The notes beneath the pieces are model-generated. The model saw nothing but the letters and a program-made list of their open reading frames with translations. It did no database searches and was not told where the DNA came from. The position numbers and the translations under genes were made by a program. Source: Streptomyces sp. S.PNR 29 (GTDB lineage: Bacteria; Actinomycetota; Actinomycetes; Streptomycetales; Streptomycetaceae). Taken from it: DNA of 64,000 bases. Positions 17,801 through 26,739 of the stretch are shown piece after piece; position 1 is the stretch's first letter, and each line of letters starts with the position of its first letter. Where the stretch lies: contig NZ_JANUQM010000011.1 in the NCBI RefSeq assembly GCF_030386795.1, positions 1-64,000 of the forward strand. Reading direction: 5' to 3'.

Positions 17801-19135
17801 TTGACTTCTGACCTGCTCGCTCCACTCGACCTGGCGTTCTGGAACATCGAGTCCGCCGAGCACCCCATGCACCTCGGCGCGCTCGGGGTCTTCGCGGCCC
17901 ACTCGCCCACCGCGGGTGCCCACGCGGCGGACCTGCTCGCCGCCCGTGCGGCCGCCGTGCCCGGACTGCGGATGCGCATCCGGGACGTGTGGCAGCCGCT
18001 CGCCCTGAGGCCGTTCTCCTTCGGCGGCGCGACCCGCGAGCCCGACCCCCACTTCGACCCCCTCGACCACGTCCGCCTGCACGCGCCGACCGCCGACTTC
18101 CAGGCCGCCGCGGGCCGGCTCATGGAGCGCCCGCTGGAGCGCGGCCGTCCGCCGTGGGAGGCACATGTGCTGCCGGGGCAGGACGGGGTGTCCTTCGCGG
18201 TGCTCTTCAAGTTCCACCACGCCCTGGCCGACGGACTGCGGGCGCTGACGCTCGCCGCGGGCATCCTGGACCCGATGGACCTGCCCGCGCGCCGGCCCCG
18301 CCCCGAGGAGCCGCGGCCGGGACGCATCCCGGACGTGCGCAGGCTGCCGGAGCGGCTGCGCGGAGCCCTCGGGGACGTCGGCCGGGCCCTCGACATCGGC
18401 ACCTCCGTCGCCCTGTCCACCCTGGACGCGCGCTCCACGCCCGCGCTCACCGCCGAGTCCAGCGGCACCCGCCGCACCGCCGGCGTGGTCATCGACCTCG
18501 ACGACGTGCACCGCGTCCGCAAGGCCGTCGGCGGTACCGTCAACGACGTCCTGATCGCGGTCGTCGCGGGCGCCCTGCGCCGCTGGCTGGACGAGCGCGG
18601 CGACGGCAGCGAGGGCGTCGCTCCCCGCGCCCTGATCCCCGTCTCCAACCGCCGCCCGCGCACCGCCTACCCACAGGGCAACCGGCTGTCGGGCTACCTG
18701 ATACGGCTGCCGGTCGGCGATCCCGACCCGCTGAGCCGCCTCGACGTGGTCCGTACCGCCATGGACCGCAACAAGGACGCGGGCCCCAACCGGGGCGCCG
18801 GCGCCGTCGCCCTGCTCGCCGACCATGTCCCGGCGCTCGGCCACCGGCTCGGCGGGCCCCTGGTCAGCCAGGCCGCCCGGCTCTGGTTCGACATCCTGGT
18901 CACCAGCGTCCCGCTGCCCAGCCTCGGCCTGAAGCTCGGTGGTCACCCCCTCACCGAGGTCTACCCCTTCGCACCGCTGGCCCGCGGGCAGTCCCTGGCG
19001 GTGGCGATCTCGACGTACCGCGGGAAGGTCCACTACGGGCTCGTCGCCGACGCGCGGGCCGTGCCGGACCTCGACCGGTTCGCGCAGGCCGTGTCCGAGG
19101 AGGTGGAGACCCTGATCACAGCCTGCGATCGCTGA
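17801..19135 (+). CDS. Wax ester synthase / diacylglycerol acyltransferase (WS/DGAT)
   Basis: A 444-aa acyltransferase that esterifies diacylglycerol or a fatty alcohol with acyl-CoA, making the triacylglycerol stores of Streptomyces. The catalytic HHALADG motif lies near residues 139-145. Other family blocks are the opening LDLAFWNIESAEHPMHLGAL, the PLIPVSNR-type ALIPVSNRRP, GNRLSGYLIRLPVGD and a C-terminal TSVPLPSLGLKLGGH (the ND-x-VLA region is VNDVLIAVVAGALR). The start is TTG. It stands alone between two hairpins and the zinc-finger SDR gene. Confidence 0.92.
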   Translation: MTSDLLAPLDLAFWNIESAEHPMHLGALGVFAAHSPTAGAHAADLLAARAAAVPGLRMRIRDVWQPLALRPFSFGGATREPDPHFDPLDHVRLHAPTADFQAAAGRLMERPLERGRPPWEAHVLPGQDGVSFAVLFKFHHALADGLRALTLAAGILDPMDLPARRPRPEEPRPGRIPDVRRLPERLRGALGDVGRALDIGTSVALSTLDARSTPALTAESSGTRRTAGVVIDLDDVHRVRKAVGGTVNDVLIAVVAGALRRWLDERGDGSEGVAPRALIPVSNRRPRTAYPQGNRLSGYLIRLPVGDPDPLSRLDVVRTAMDRNKDAGPNRGAGAVALLADHVPALGHRLGGPLVSQAARLWFDILVTSVPLPSLGLKLGGHPLTEVYPFAPLARGQSLAVAISTYRGKVHYGLVADARAVPDLDRFAQAVSEEVETLITACDR

Positions 19136-19238
19136 CCGGCACGGGTTTGGCCGCACGGCCCGGCGCTCCGTAAAATTCCGCCTTCGACAGCGGACGCGAC
19201 CGGAGCGCCGCGACGGCAGACCAGGAACGGCAGCGGCG

Positions 19239-20723
19239 ATGACGGTGACACAGGACGGCTCGGCGACCACGGACGAGGTGACCGCACCCTCGTACGGCCC
19301 CGGCATCGACCCGGAGCGCCTGGCCGTCTGCCTCAGTGTGCTCGAAGAGCTCGACAAGCTGGACGTCGACCACCCCGACGCGATTCTGGTGCGCCGGGCC
19401 ACCTCGCACATCTACCGCACGGTCAAGCAGCGCCGCCGCCAGGAGCGCCGGGCCGCCAAGACCGCCCACGACAAGGCGGTCACCGAGGCCACGGCGACGG
19501 GGTCCGCCCAGCGCATCGACGACGAGACGGAAGGGGTCCTGCCCTCCTCGCAGGTGCAGCCCGGCCAGATCGCGGGGATACTCCAGCGCCCCCGCTCCTG
19601 CTACGTCTGCAAGACCCGGTACGTCGAGGTCGACTACTTCTACCACCAGCTCTGCCAGACGTGCGCCGCCGAGAACCGGGCCCGCCGCGAGGCCCGCGCC
19701 GACCTCACCGGCAAGCGCGCGCTGCTCACCGGTGGCCGCGCCAAGATCGGCATGTACATCGCGCTGCGGCTGCTGCGCGACGGCGCCCACACCACGATCA
19801 CCACGCGGTTCCCCAACGACGCCATCCGCCGCTTCAAGGCCCAGCCCGACAGCGACGAGTGGATCCACCGCCTGAAGATCGTCGGCATCGACCTGCGCGA
19901 CCCCGCCCAGGTGGTCGCGCTCGCCGACTCCGTGGCGGCCGAGGGCCCGCTCGACATCCTGATCAACAACGCCGCCCAGACCGTACGGCGCTCCCCGCAG
20001 GCCTACAGTGAGCTGCTCGCCGCCGAGTCCGCCCCGCTGCCCGCCGGTGAACTGCCCGCCGCCGAGGTGATCGGCACCTTCGGCTCCGGCGCGGTGGCCG
20101 AGCTCCCGGTCGCCGGGGGCGGCGCGCTCACCGCGCAGGACGTCACCGACCTGGCACTCGTCTCCGGCTCGGCGTCCCTGGAGCGCATCGCGGCCGGTAC
20201 GGCGATCGACGCGGGCGGCCTGGTCCCCGACCTGCACGACACCAACAGCTGGGTGCAGACGGTCGAGGAGGTCACGCCGGTCGAGCTCCTGGAGGTCCAG
20301 CTCTGCAACTCGACGGCGCCCTTCATCCTGATCAGCCGTCTGCGCCCGGCGATGGCCGCCTCCCCGGCCCGGCGGACGTACATCGTGAACGTCTCCGCCA
20401 TGGAGGGCGTCTTCGCCCGCGGTTACAAGGGGGCCGGTCACCCGCACACGAACATGGCCAAGGCCGCCCTGAACATGCTGACGCGCACCAGCGCCCAGGA
20501 GATGTTCGACAAGGACCGCATCCTGATGACGGCCGTCGACACCGGCTGGATCACCGATGAGCGCCCCCACCCCGACAAGCTCCGCCTCGCCGAGGCCGGC
20601 TTCCACGCCCCGCTCGACCTGGTCGACGGCGCGGCCCGCGTCTACGACCCGATCGTGCGGGGCGAGGCGGGCGAGGACCTGTACGGCGTCTTCCTGAAGG
20701 ACTACGCGCCCGGCAAGTGGTGA
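19239..20723 (+). CDS. Short-chain dehydrogenase-like protein with N-terminal zinc ribbon
   Basis: A 494-aa protein. Residues about 65-90 are a charged helix (RRRQERRAAKTAHDKAV). Residues about 121-150 hold two CxxC pairs (CYVCKTRYVEVDYFYHQLCQ then TC), a probable zinc ribbon. From residue 162 a Rossmann SDR domain follows, but its glycine motif is LLTGGRAKIGMYIALRL rather than TGxxxGxG, and the usual YxxxK is TNMAK (Thr in place of the catalytic Tyr). NNAA and an IVNVSAMEG serine remain. It also contains a roughly 100-residue insertion after NNAAQTV. It may be a non-catalytic or altered reductase. Known as a conserved type in actinobacteria and, from memory, plants; substrate unknown. Confidence 0.8.
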   Translation: MTVTQDGSATTDEVTAPSYGPGIDPERLAVCLSVLEELDKLDVDHPDAILVRRATSHIYRTVKQRRRQERRAAKTAHDKAVTEATATGSAQRIDDETEGVLPSSQVQPGQIAGILQRPRSCYVCKTRYVEVDYFYHQLCQTCAAENRARREARADLTGKRALLTGGRAKIGMYIALRLLRDGAHTTITTRFPNDAIRRFKAQPDSDEWIHRLKIVGIDLRDPAQVVALADSVAAEGPLDILINNAAQTVRRSPQAYSELLAAESAPLPAGELPAAEVIGTFGSGAVAELPVAGGGALTAQDVTDLALVSGSASLERIAAGTAIDAGGLVPDLHDTNSWVQTVEEVTPVELLEVQLCNSTAPFILISRLRPAMAASPARRTYIVNVSAMEGVFARGYKGAGHPHTNMAKAALNMLTRTSAQEMFDKDRILMTAVDTGWITDERPHPDKLRLAEAGFHAPLDLVDGAARVYDPIVRGEAGEDLYGVFLKDYAPGKW

Positions 20724-21047
20724 CGGCCCGCCGGGGGAGAGGCCAGGAGTGGGCTGTGAGGCCCCTCGGCATATAACGAAATACGACAGTTACCCGGTGT
20801 TTTCAGCCCCATCGAGCGGGCCCGCGCTCATTTGGTTAGTCTGGAGCGGACGGACAGCAACACAGGGTCCTACCCACACCCACGGTCCGTCATGGGGCAA
20901 GCCGGTTCACAACGGCCTGCTCTGACCCGAGTGACCGGCGCCACCGCGTCCGAACGGCTTTTGATGCAGACCCGAGCGGGCTTCTGGCGCCGGACGACAG
21001 ACTGGCCGGCGTGCCCCGAGGGTGACCCGACACATAAGGAGTGCGCG
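20724..21047. other. Gap before the 57-aa gene
   Basis: This 324-base region has no supported gene. A short AT-richer patch near 20770-20840 (around GCATATAACGAAATACGA) may hold the promoter of the 57-aa peptide gene. AAGGAG at 21036-21041 is that gene's ribosome site. Confidence 0.4.
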
Positions 21048-21221
21048 GTGACACCGGAGAAGACGAATCGCGAACAGCGCCCCAAGGAACGCACGGAGCG
21101 CGCCGGCCGCCGGACGGACGAGCTCGGCAGCCTCGACGTGTGGGCCAGATCCGCCCCCATCCGCCTGGCGGGCTACGAAGAGGATCTCGCAGAGCCCCAC
21201 ATCCTGCCCAGCGTCGACTGA
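21048..21221 (+). CDS. 57-aa peptide with charged N-terminal half and conserved-looking C-terminal half
   Basis: The GTG at 21048 sits six bases after a perfect AAGGAG. The first 30 residues are highly charged (TPEKTNREQRPKERTERAGR) and the second half is ordered and aromatic (LDVWARSAPIRLAGYEEDLA then EPHILPSVD). There is no signal peptide, cysteine pair or membrane segment. The leader-then-core layout, with W-A-R and Y-E-E-D steps near the end, is like precursors of cyclophane-type RiPPs, but no radical SAM enzyme lies nearby in the window. It could equally be a small regulatory protein. Longer upstream frames lack a ribosome site. Confidence 0.65.
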   Translation: MTPEKTNREQRPKERTERAGRRTDELGSLDVWARSAPIRLAGYEEDLAEPHILPSVD

Positions 21222-21278
21222 CCGTCCGGCAGACCCCGTCGCGATCGCCGACCGCATGGGCGTGCGAGACTCACGGCC

Positions 21279-21761
21279 ATGCTGATCAGGGAAGCAACGG
21301 CCGAGGACTGGCCGCACATCTGGCCCTTCTGGCGCCGCATCGTCGCCGCCGGCGAGACCTACGCCTGGGACCCGGGCACCTCCGAGGAGGAGGCCCGGGC
21401 CCTGTGGATGAATCCCGCCAAGCGCGTCTACGTCGCCGAGGACGACGCCGGAACCGTCGTCGCCTCCGCCTACGTCACCCCCAACTACGCCGGCCCCGCC
21501 GCCCGTATCGCCAACGCCGGCTTCATGGTCGACCCCGACCACGGCGGCCGTGGCATCGGCCGTGCACTCGCCGAGCACATCCTGGCCGAGGCCAAGGCCG
21601 ACGGCTACCGGGGCATGGTGTTCAACGCCGTCGTCGAGACCAACCCGGCCGTGAAGCTGTGGACCTCCCTGGGCTTCACCATCCTCGGCACCGTGCCGGA
21701 CGCGTTCGAGCACCCCCGGCAGGGCAGGGTGGGCCTGCACATCATGTACAAGGCCCTCTAG
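21279..21761 (+). CDS. GNAT-family N-acetyltransferase
   Basis: A 160-aa single-domain acetyltransferase with the acetyl-CoA binding loop HGGRGIGRALAEHILAEAK and the downstream NAVVETNPAVKLWTSLGF motif of the RimI/PhnO-like group. It starts MLIREATAEDW, normal for the family. It lies 57 bases after the 57-aa peptide gene on the same strand, so the two could be cotranscribed. The substrate is unknown. Its last codons belong to a short tandem repeat array that continues past the stop. Confidence 0.9.
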   Translation: MLIREATAEDWPHIWPFWRRIVAAGETYAWDPGTSEEEARALWMNPAKRVYVAEDDAGTVVASAYVTPNYAGPAARIANAGFMVDPDHGGRGIGRALAEHILAEAKADGYRGMVFNAVVETNPAVKLWTSLGFTILGTVPDAFEHPRQGRVGLHIMYKAL

Positions 21762-21832
21762 TCCGCGTACAAGAGCCCAGGTACAAGGCCCAGACAAAAG
21801 ACCCAGGTACAAGAGCCCACGCACAAGGCGCC
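21745..21832. repeat. Degenerate tandem repeat of about 13-14 bases
   Basis: The unit GTACAAGRCCCAG recurs about six times, beginning with the final codons of the GNAT gene and ending at the stop of the convergent amidase gene. It probably arose by slippage of the 3' end of the GNAT gene. Confidence 0.6.
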
Positions 21833-23175
21833 TAGTCCAGCGGCGCCGTCCGCTGCCACGGACGCAGCCGCTCGATCTGCTCCGCCAGCTCCAGCAGCAC
21901 CGCCTCCGAGCCCGGGAGCCCCACCAGCTGGACGGCGCAGGGGGCGCCGGAGGGCAGGGTGCCGAACGGCACGGACATCGCGGGCCAGCCGGTCAGGTTC
22001 CACGGCGGCGTGAAGGGCGAGTAGGCGGAGTTGGCCAGCACATTGCGCAGCCAGCCTCTCTCGTGCCAGGGCGCGGCTTTGGGGGAGCGCCGGGCGAGCG
22101 CGGGGGTGAGCAGCACGTCGTACTCGGCGAAGAACGGCTCCAGGCGGCGGCGCAGCTGCTCCCGGCTCTCACCGGCGCGCGCCCCGCGCACGAAGCGCCG
22201 ACCCACGGTCGCGTGGACCCGGGTGCGCCGCGTCAGCAGTCGCGGATCGTAGCCCTGCGCGTCCACGGCCGTGCCCGCCGTCCAGTGGGCCAGCGAGGTG
22301 AGGCTCAGCGACGCCGGATAGGGCGGGTCGGCCCGGCGCACCTGGTGGCCCGACTTCATCAGCACCCCGGCCGCCTCCCGGACCGCGGTGGCGTACGGTT
22401 TGCCGATGGTGATGCCGGCGAGCGGGCTGCGCAGGGAGACGGCCACCCGGCGCGAACCGGAGCCGTCCCGGCGTACCGGCTCGGTGCCGGTGAGGACCGA
22501 CAGCATCAGACGCGCGTCCTCGACCGTCGTGGCCAGCGGACCGTTCTCGGACATGCCGAACCAGTCGCCGTCGCTGATGCCCGCGGGCACCACGCCGTAG
22601 CCCGGCTTGATGGTGACGAGACCGCAGTTCGCCGCCGGAATGCGCAGCGAGCCCAGGCCGTCGTTGCCGAGGGCGATCGGCACCATGCCGGCGGACACGG
22701 CGGCCGCGCTGCCACCCGACGACCCCCCTGCCGTGCGGGAGAGGTCCCACGGGTTGCGGGCGGTGCCGAGCACACCCTCCGTGGTGCCGAACACGCACAG
22801 CTCCGGCACGTTCGTCAGGCCCACGACCACCGCGCCGGCCGCCCGCAGCCGGGCCACCGTGACGTGGTCCTCCTCGGCGGGCGTGTCCGGTGTCGCCGCG
22901 GAGCCGATGCGGGTGGACTCGCCGCGCACGGCGAGGTTGTCCTTGACGGCCACCGGCACCCCGGCCAGCGGCAGGTCCGCCAGGTCGCCGGAGGCGCCCA
23001 CCTCGTCGGCCTCGGCGAGCGCCGCCTCGGCGCGCACGGTGCGGAAGGCGCCGACGCGGCCGTCCAGCCGCGCGATCCGGTCGAGGTGTTCGGCGACCAC
23101 CTCGCGGGGTGTGGCCCGCTTCTCGCGTACGGCGGCGGCGATCTCGGCGGCGGTCCGGCCGACCCAGCTGGTCAC
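21832..23175 (-). CDS. Amidase-signature family hydrolase
   Basis: A 447-aa amidase with the Ser-cisSer-Lys triad: Lys78 in VAVKDN, the TAGGSSGGS block near residues 148-156, and GNDGLGSLRIPAA carrying the nucleophile near residue 177. It should hydrolyse an amide or ester; no substrate can be named. It lies downstream of the FadR-type regulator on the same strand (110-base gap), so it may share that regulon, although fucose oxidation has no amide step. Confidence 0.9.
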   Translation of the reverse strand: MTSWVGRTAAEIAAAVREKRATPREVVAEHLDRIARLDGRVGAFRTVRAEAALAEADEVGASGDLADLPLAGVPVAVKDNLAVRGESTRIGSAATPDTPAEEDHVTVARLRAAGAVVVGLTNVPELCVFGTTEGVLGTARNPWDLSRTAGGSSGGSAAAVSAGMVPIALGNDGLGSLRIPAANCGLVTIKPGYGVVPAGISDGDWFGMSENGPLATTVEDARLMLSVLTGTEPVRRDGSGSRRVAVSLRSPLAGITIGKPYATAVREAAGVLMKSGHQVRRADPPYPASLSLTSLAHWTAGTAVDAQGYDPRLLTRRTRVHATVGRRFVRGARAGESREQLRRRLEPFFAEYDVLLTPALARRSPKAAPWHERGWLRNVLANSAYSPFTPPWNLTGWPAMSVPFGTLPSGAPCAVQLVGLPGSEAVLLELAEQIERLRPWQRTAPLD

Positions 23176-23285
23176 ATGGGCTCCTCAGGGGTGCGGTGGG
23201 GCGGGCTACTGGCGAGTAGTATGCCCTCGCTCACGGCGCCCCGACAGGGGCCGGGTCCGGCCGGTGGTGTGGAGGGCGTGACCGG

Positions 23286-23984
23286 TCACCCGAGTTGGCT
23301 GCGCAGCCACTCCTCCACCTCGCCCACGTGCGCGGCCGCCGCCGCGCGGGCCGCGTCCGGGTCGTGGGCGACCAGGGCGCGGTGGATCGCGGCGTGTTCG
23401 CGGCGGGTGCGGGCGAAGGCACCCTCCTCCTGGTAGCCGCGCCAGACGCGGGCGCGGAAGGTGCGGGAGGACAGGCCCTCCAGGATGGCGGCCATGGTCT
23501 CGTTGCCGGCGGCCATCGCGATCTCGCGGTGGAAGGCCAGGTCGTGGGCGAGGATCTCCTCCGGGTCGTCGGTGGCGTTCATGGCCGTCAGATGCTTCTC
23601 GACCTCGGCCAGCTGGTCGGGCGTGATGCGGGCGGCGGCCAGCGCGGTCGCCGTCGACTCCAGCACGCGCCGCACCTCCAGCAGCTCCACCAGGCGCCGG
23701 CCGCGGGACAGGTCGGCCACCACACCGAAGGTCTCCAGCAGGTCCCCGGCCTCCAGCTGCGTGACGTAGATGCCCGAGCCGTGCCGTGCCTCCAGTACGC
23801 CCAGCACCGTGAGCGCGCGGATCGCCTCGCGCATCGAGCTGCGCGAGATGCCGAGCCGGGCCGCCAGATCGCGCTCGGTGGGCAGGCGCTGCCCCGGCTC
23901 CAGCCGACCTTCGGCGATCATCGCCTTGATCTGCTCCATGGCGCGCTGCGTCACGGTGCCCTTCTGCGGGGCTGCCTCGTCCAC
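23286..23984 (-). CDS. FadR/FCD-type GntR-family repressor
   Basis: A 232-aa regulator with an N-terminal winged helix (EQIKAMIAEGRLEPGQRLPT, then LAARLGISRSSMREAIRAL) and a C-terminal all-helical FCD ligand domain with metal-type residues (HDLAFHREIA, HAAIHRAL). GTG at 23984 has GGGAGGAG five bases upstream. It diverges from the sugar ABC operon, and two FCD-type palindromes lie between them, so it most likely represses the fucose-type operon until the sugar or an intermediate binds. Confidence 0.92.
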   Translation of the reverse strand: MDEAAPQKGTVTQRAMEQIKAMIAEGRLEPGQRLPTERDLAARLGISRSSMREAIRALTVLGVLEARHGSGIYVTQLEAGDLLETFGVVADLSRGRRLVELLEVRRVLESTATALAAARITPDQLAEVEKHLTAMNATDDPEEILAHDLAFHREIAMAAGNETMAAILEGLSSRTFRARVWRGYQEEGAFARTRREHAAIHRALVAHDPDAARAAAAAHVGEVEEWLRSQLG

Positions 23985-24019
23985 GCCACTCCTCCCGTCA
24001 CCGGATGCGCCGCAGTCTA

Positions 24020-24041
24020 ACCACCATGGTGGTCCGACCAC
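24020..24041. promoter_or_regulatory. FadR-type operator between the GntR gene and the sugar operon
   Basis: Two overlapping palindromes: ACCACCATGGTGGT (24020-24033) and GTGGTCCGACCAC (24029-24041). The second matches the TGGTCnGACCA form bound by FCD-family regulators. A degraded half-site GTGGTCTGATA lies at 24093-24103, nearer the transporter start. Confidence 0.75.
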
Positions 24042-24148
24042 TATGAGTCAGAAGCGGGGAAAATCCGCGCTGCGGGGTGTTGCATCGAGGAAGTGGTCTG
24101 ATAAGTATGCGGGCATCTGCTCGAAGACGCTCGATGAGGAGCCGCCAG

Positions 24149-25222
24149 ATGCCCGGCAGAACAGCGTGGAAGCGGAACAGGACAAGGGCCGTCGGAGCGG
24201 TGGCCGCCGCCGTCGGCGCCTCGCTCGTGCTCGCCGCGTGCGGCAGCACCAAGGACACCGGTGCCTCCAGCGCCGGCCAAGGCGGCGGCACCGGCAAGGT
24301 CGGCGTGATCCTGCCCCTGCTGACCTCGCCGTTCTGGCAGTCGTACAACGACTACGTGCCCAGGATGGCCAGGTCCGAAGGCGTCGACGCGCTGAAGACG
24401 GTCAACTCCAACAGCGATCCCTCACAGCAGATCACCGACATCAACAACCAGCTCAACCAGGGCGTCAAGGGCCTGGTCGTGGCCCCGCTGGACAGCGCCG
24501 CCATCGAGGCCGGCCTCGACCAGGCCGAGCGCAAGGGGGTCCCCGTGGTCGCCGTGGACGTGGCGCCCGACAAGGGAAAGGTCGCCATGGTGGTCCGCGC
24601 GAACAACGTGGCGTACGGCGAGAAGGCCTGCCAGTACCTCGGCGAGCACGTCTCCTCCGGCAAGGTCGTGCAGATCATGGGAGACCTGGCCTCCGTCAAC
24701 GGCCGGGACCGCTCGGAGGCCTTCCGGGCCTGCGTGAAGAAGAACTTCCCGAAGCTGAAGGTCCTGGAGATCCCCGCGAAGTGGGAGTCCGACACCGCGG
24801 CCTCCAAGCTGGACACCCTCCTCAACGCCAACCCCGACATCAAGGGCATCTACCTGCAGGCGGGCGGTGTCTACCTCGCACCGACCCTGCAGACGCTCAA
24901 GGCCAAGGGGATGCTGAAGAAGGCCGGGCAGCAGGGTCACATCGCCGTCGTCTCCAACGACGGCATCCCGCAGGAGTACGACGCCATCCGCAAGGGCGAG
25001 ATCGACGCGACCGTCTCGCAGCCCGCCGACGCCTACGCCAAGTACGGCATGTACTACATCAAGGCGGCGATGGAGGGGAAGACCTTCGAGCCCGGACCGA
25101 CCGACCACGACTCCACCATCGTGAAGCTGCCCAGCGGCATCCTGGAGGACCAGCTGCCCGCGCCACTGGTGACCAAGGACAACGTCGACGACCCCAAGCT
25201 GTGGGGCAACACGGTCGGATGA
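24149..25222 (+). CDS. CUT2 sugar ABC transporter, substrate-binding lipoprotein
   Basis: A 357-aa exported lipoprotein: basic N terminus, hydrophobic segment and lipobox LAAC near residues 26-29, then a type I periplasmic-binding fold (VGVILPLLTSPFWQSYNDYV, then the GLVVAPLDSAAI and VPVVAVDVAP strands). It would deliver a sugar, here probably L-fucose, to the permease. The ATG at 24149 has GAGGAG seven bases upstream; earlier in-frame ATGs have none. The gene overlaps the ATPase by ATGA. Confidence 0.92.
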   Translation: MPGRTAWKRNRTRAVGAVAAAVGASLVLAACGSTKDTGASSAGQGGGTGKVGVILPLLTSPFWQSYNDYVPRMARSEGVDALKTVNSNSDPSQQITDINNQLNQGVKGLVVAPLDSAAIEAGLDQAERKGVPVVAVDVAPDKGKVAMVVRANNVAYGEKACQYLGEHVSSGKVVQIMGDLASVNGRDRSEAFRACVKKNFPKLKVLEIPAKWESDTAASKLDTLLNANPDIKGIYLQAGGVYLAPTLQTLKAKGMLKKAGQQGHIAVVSNDGIPQEYDAIRKGEIDATVSQPADAYAKYGMYYIKAAMEGKTFEPGPTDHDSTIVKLPSGILEDQLPAPLVTKDNVDDPKLWGNTVG

Positions 25223-26739
25223 GTACGGCAGTGATCACCCCCCTTGTCGAGGCGCGGGGCGTCGTCAAGCGGTACGGCCCCACCACCGCCCTCCAGGACG
25301 GCCGGCTCACCGTGCTGCCGGGCGAGTCCCACGCCCTCGTCGGCCGCAACGGCGCCGGCAAGTCCACGCTGGTCACGCTCCTCACCGGCCTCCAGGCCCC
25401 CGACGAGGGCACCGTCCACTTCGACGGCGAACCCGCGCCCCCGCTCAGCGACCGGGACGCCTGGCGCCGCAAGGTCGCCTGCGTGTACCAGAAGCCGACG
25501 GTCGTCCCGGAGCTGACCGTCGCCGAGAACCTGTTCATCAACCGTCAGCCGCTCGAACGAGGGTTCATCAGCTGGCGCAGGCTGAAGGCGGAAGCCGCCG
25601 AGCTGCTCGACACCTGGGACGTGCACGTCGACCCCGAGGCGCGCACCGCCGACCTCAAGGTCGAGGACCGGCAGATGGTCGAGATCGCCCGGGCGCTGAG
25701 CTTCGGCGCCCGGTTCATCATCCTCGACGAACCCACCGCCCAGCTCGACAACCGCGAGATCGAGCGTCTCTTCACCCGTATGCGGGCCCTGCAGGAGTCC
25801 GGGGTCACCTTCCTGTTCATCTCGCACCACCTCCAGGAGGTGTACGAGGTCTGCCAGACCGTCACCGTCCTGAGGGACGCCCGCTGGATCACCACGGCCC
25901 CCGTCGCCGATCTGCCGAGATCGGCGCTGGTGGAAGCCATGGCGGGGGAGGCGATGGCGGAACAGGCGGTGCTGAACCGGGAGGTTCACGACCGGGCACC
26001 CGTCGTCCTCGACGTGCGCGGTCTGACCTCCGAGGTGTACCAGGACATCGACCTCACCGTCCGCCGCGGCGAGGTCGTCGGGCTCGCCGGATCCAGCGCC
26101 AGCGGCAAGATCGAGCTCGCCGAATCCCTCGCCGGCCTGCACACCCCGACCCACGGGACCGCCCGGCTCGACGGTGAGCGGCTCCCGTTCGGCGATGTGC
26201 GGGCGGCCCTCGACGCCGGCGTCGGCTGCGTGCCCCGCGACCGGCACGACCAGGGGCTGGTCGCCGGGATGACCGTCGGCGACAACGCCACCCTGAGCGT
26301 CCTCGACCGGCTCGGCCGCTTCGGCTTCGTCGGCACCGACAGCAGACGCCACGTCGCCGCCGAGCTGATCGAACGTCTCGACATCCATACCGAGGGCCCC
26401 GAGCAGCCCGTCTCCGACCTGTCGGGCGGCAATGCGCAGAAGGTCGTCATGGCCCGTGCCCTCGCCACCGACCCACGGCTGCTGGTGCTGATCAACCCCA
26501 CCGCGGGCGTCGACGTGAAGTCCAAGGAGTCCCTGCTCGCCCGCGTCGACAGTGCCCGCGAGGACGGCACCGCCGTGCTCGTCGTCTCCGACGAACTCGC
26601 CGACCTCAGGCGCTGCGACCGCGTCCTCGTCCTCTTCCACGGCCGTGTCGTCGCCGAGCACCCGGCGGGCTGGCGCGACCACGAGCTGATCGCCTCCATC
26701 GAAGGAGTGGACCATGGCGAAGGAGTGGACCATGGCTGA
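25219..26739 (+). CDS. CUT2 sugar ABC transporter, duplicated ATPase
   Basis: A 506-aa RbsA-like protein with two nucleotide-binding domains. The first has Walker A GRNGAGKST, VEDRQMVEIARAL in place of the signature, and Walker B FIILDEPTAQLD. The second has a degenerate Walker A (GSSASGKIE), signature DLSGGNAQKV and LLVLINPTAGVDVK instead of LDEPT, the usual asymmetry in this family. It powers sugar uptake with the permease. The last residues repeat GVDHG because of an 18-base duplication that also carries the permease start. Confidence 0.94.
   Translation: MSTAVITPLVEARGVVKRYGPTTALQDGRLTVLPGESHALVGRNGAGKSTLVTLLTGLQAPDEGTVHFDGEPAPPLSDRDAWRRKVACVYQKPTVVPELTVAENLFINRQPLERGFISWRRLKAEAAELLDTWDVHVDPEARTADLKVEDRQMVEIARALSFGARFIILDEPTAQLDNREIERLFTRMRALQESGVTFLFISHHLQEVYEVCQTVTVLRDARWITTAPVADLPRSALVEAMAGEAMAEQAVLNREVHDRAPVVLDVRGLTSEVYQDIDLTVRRGEVVGLAGSSASGKIELAESLAGLHTPTHGTARLDGERLPFGDVRAALDAGVGCVPRDRHDQGLVAGMTVGDNATLSVLDRLGRFGFVGTDSRRHVAAELIERLDIHTEGPEQPVSDLSGGNAQKVVMARALATDPRLLVLINPTAGVDVKSKESLLARVDSAREDGTAVLVVSDELADLRRCDRVLVLFHGRVVAEHPAGWRDHELIASIEGVDHGEGVDHG
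26701..26736 (+). repeat. 18-base tandem duplication carrying ribosome site and start codon
   Basis: GAAGGAGTGGACCATGGC occurs twice in direct succession (26701-26718 and 26719-26736). Each copy contains GAAGGAG and an in-frame ATG for the permease (26714 and 26732), and together they add six residues to the end of the ATPase. Confidence 0.9.
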
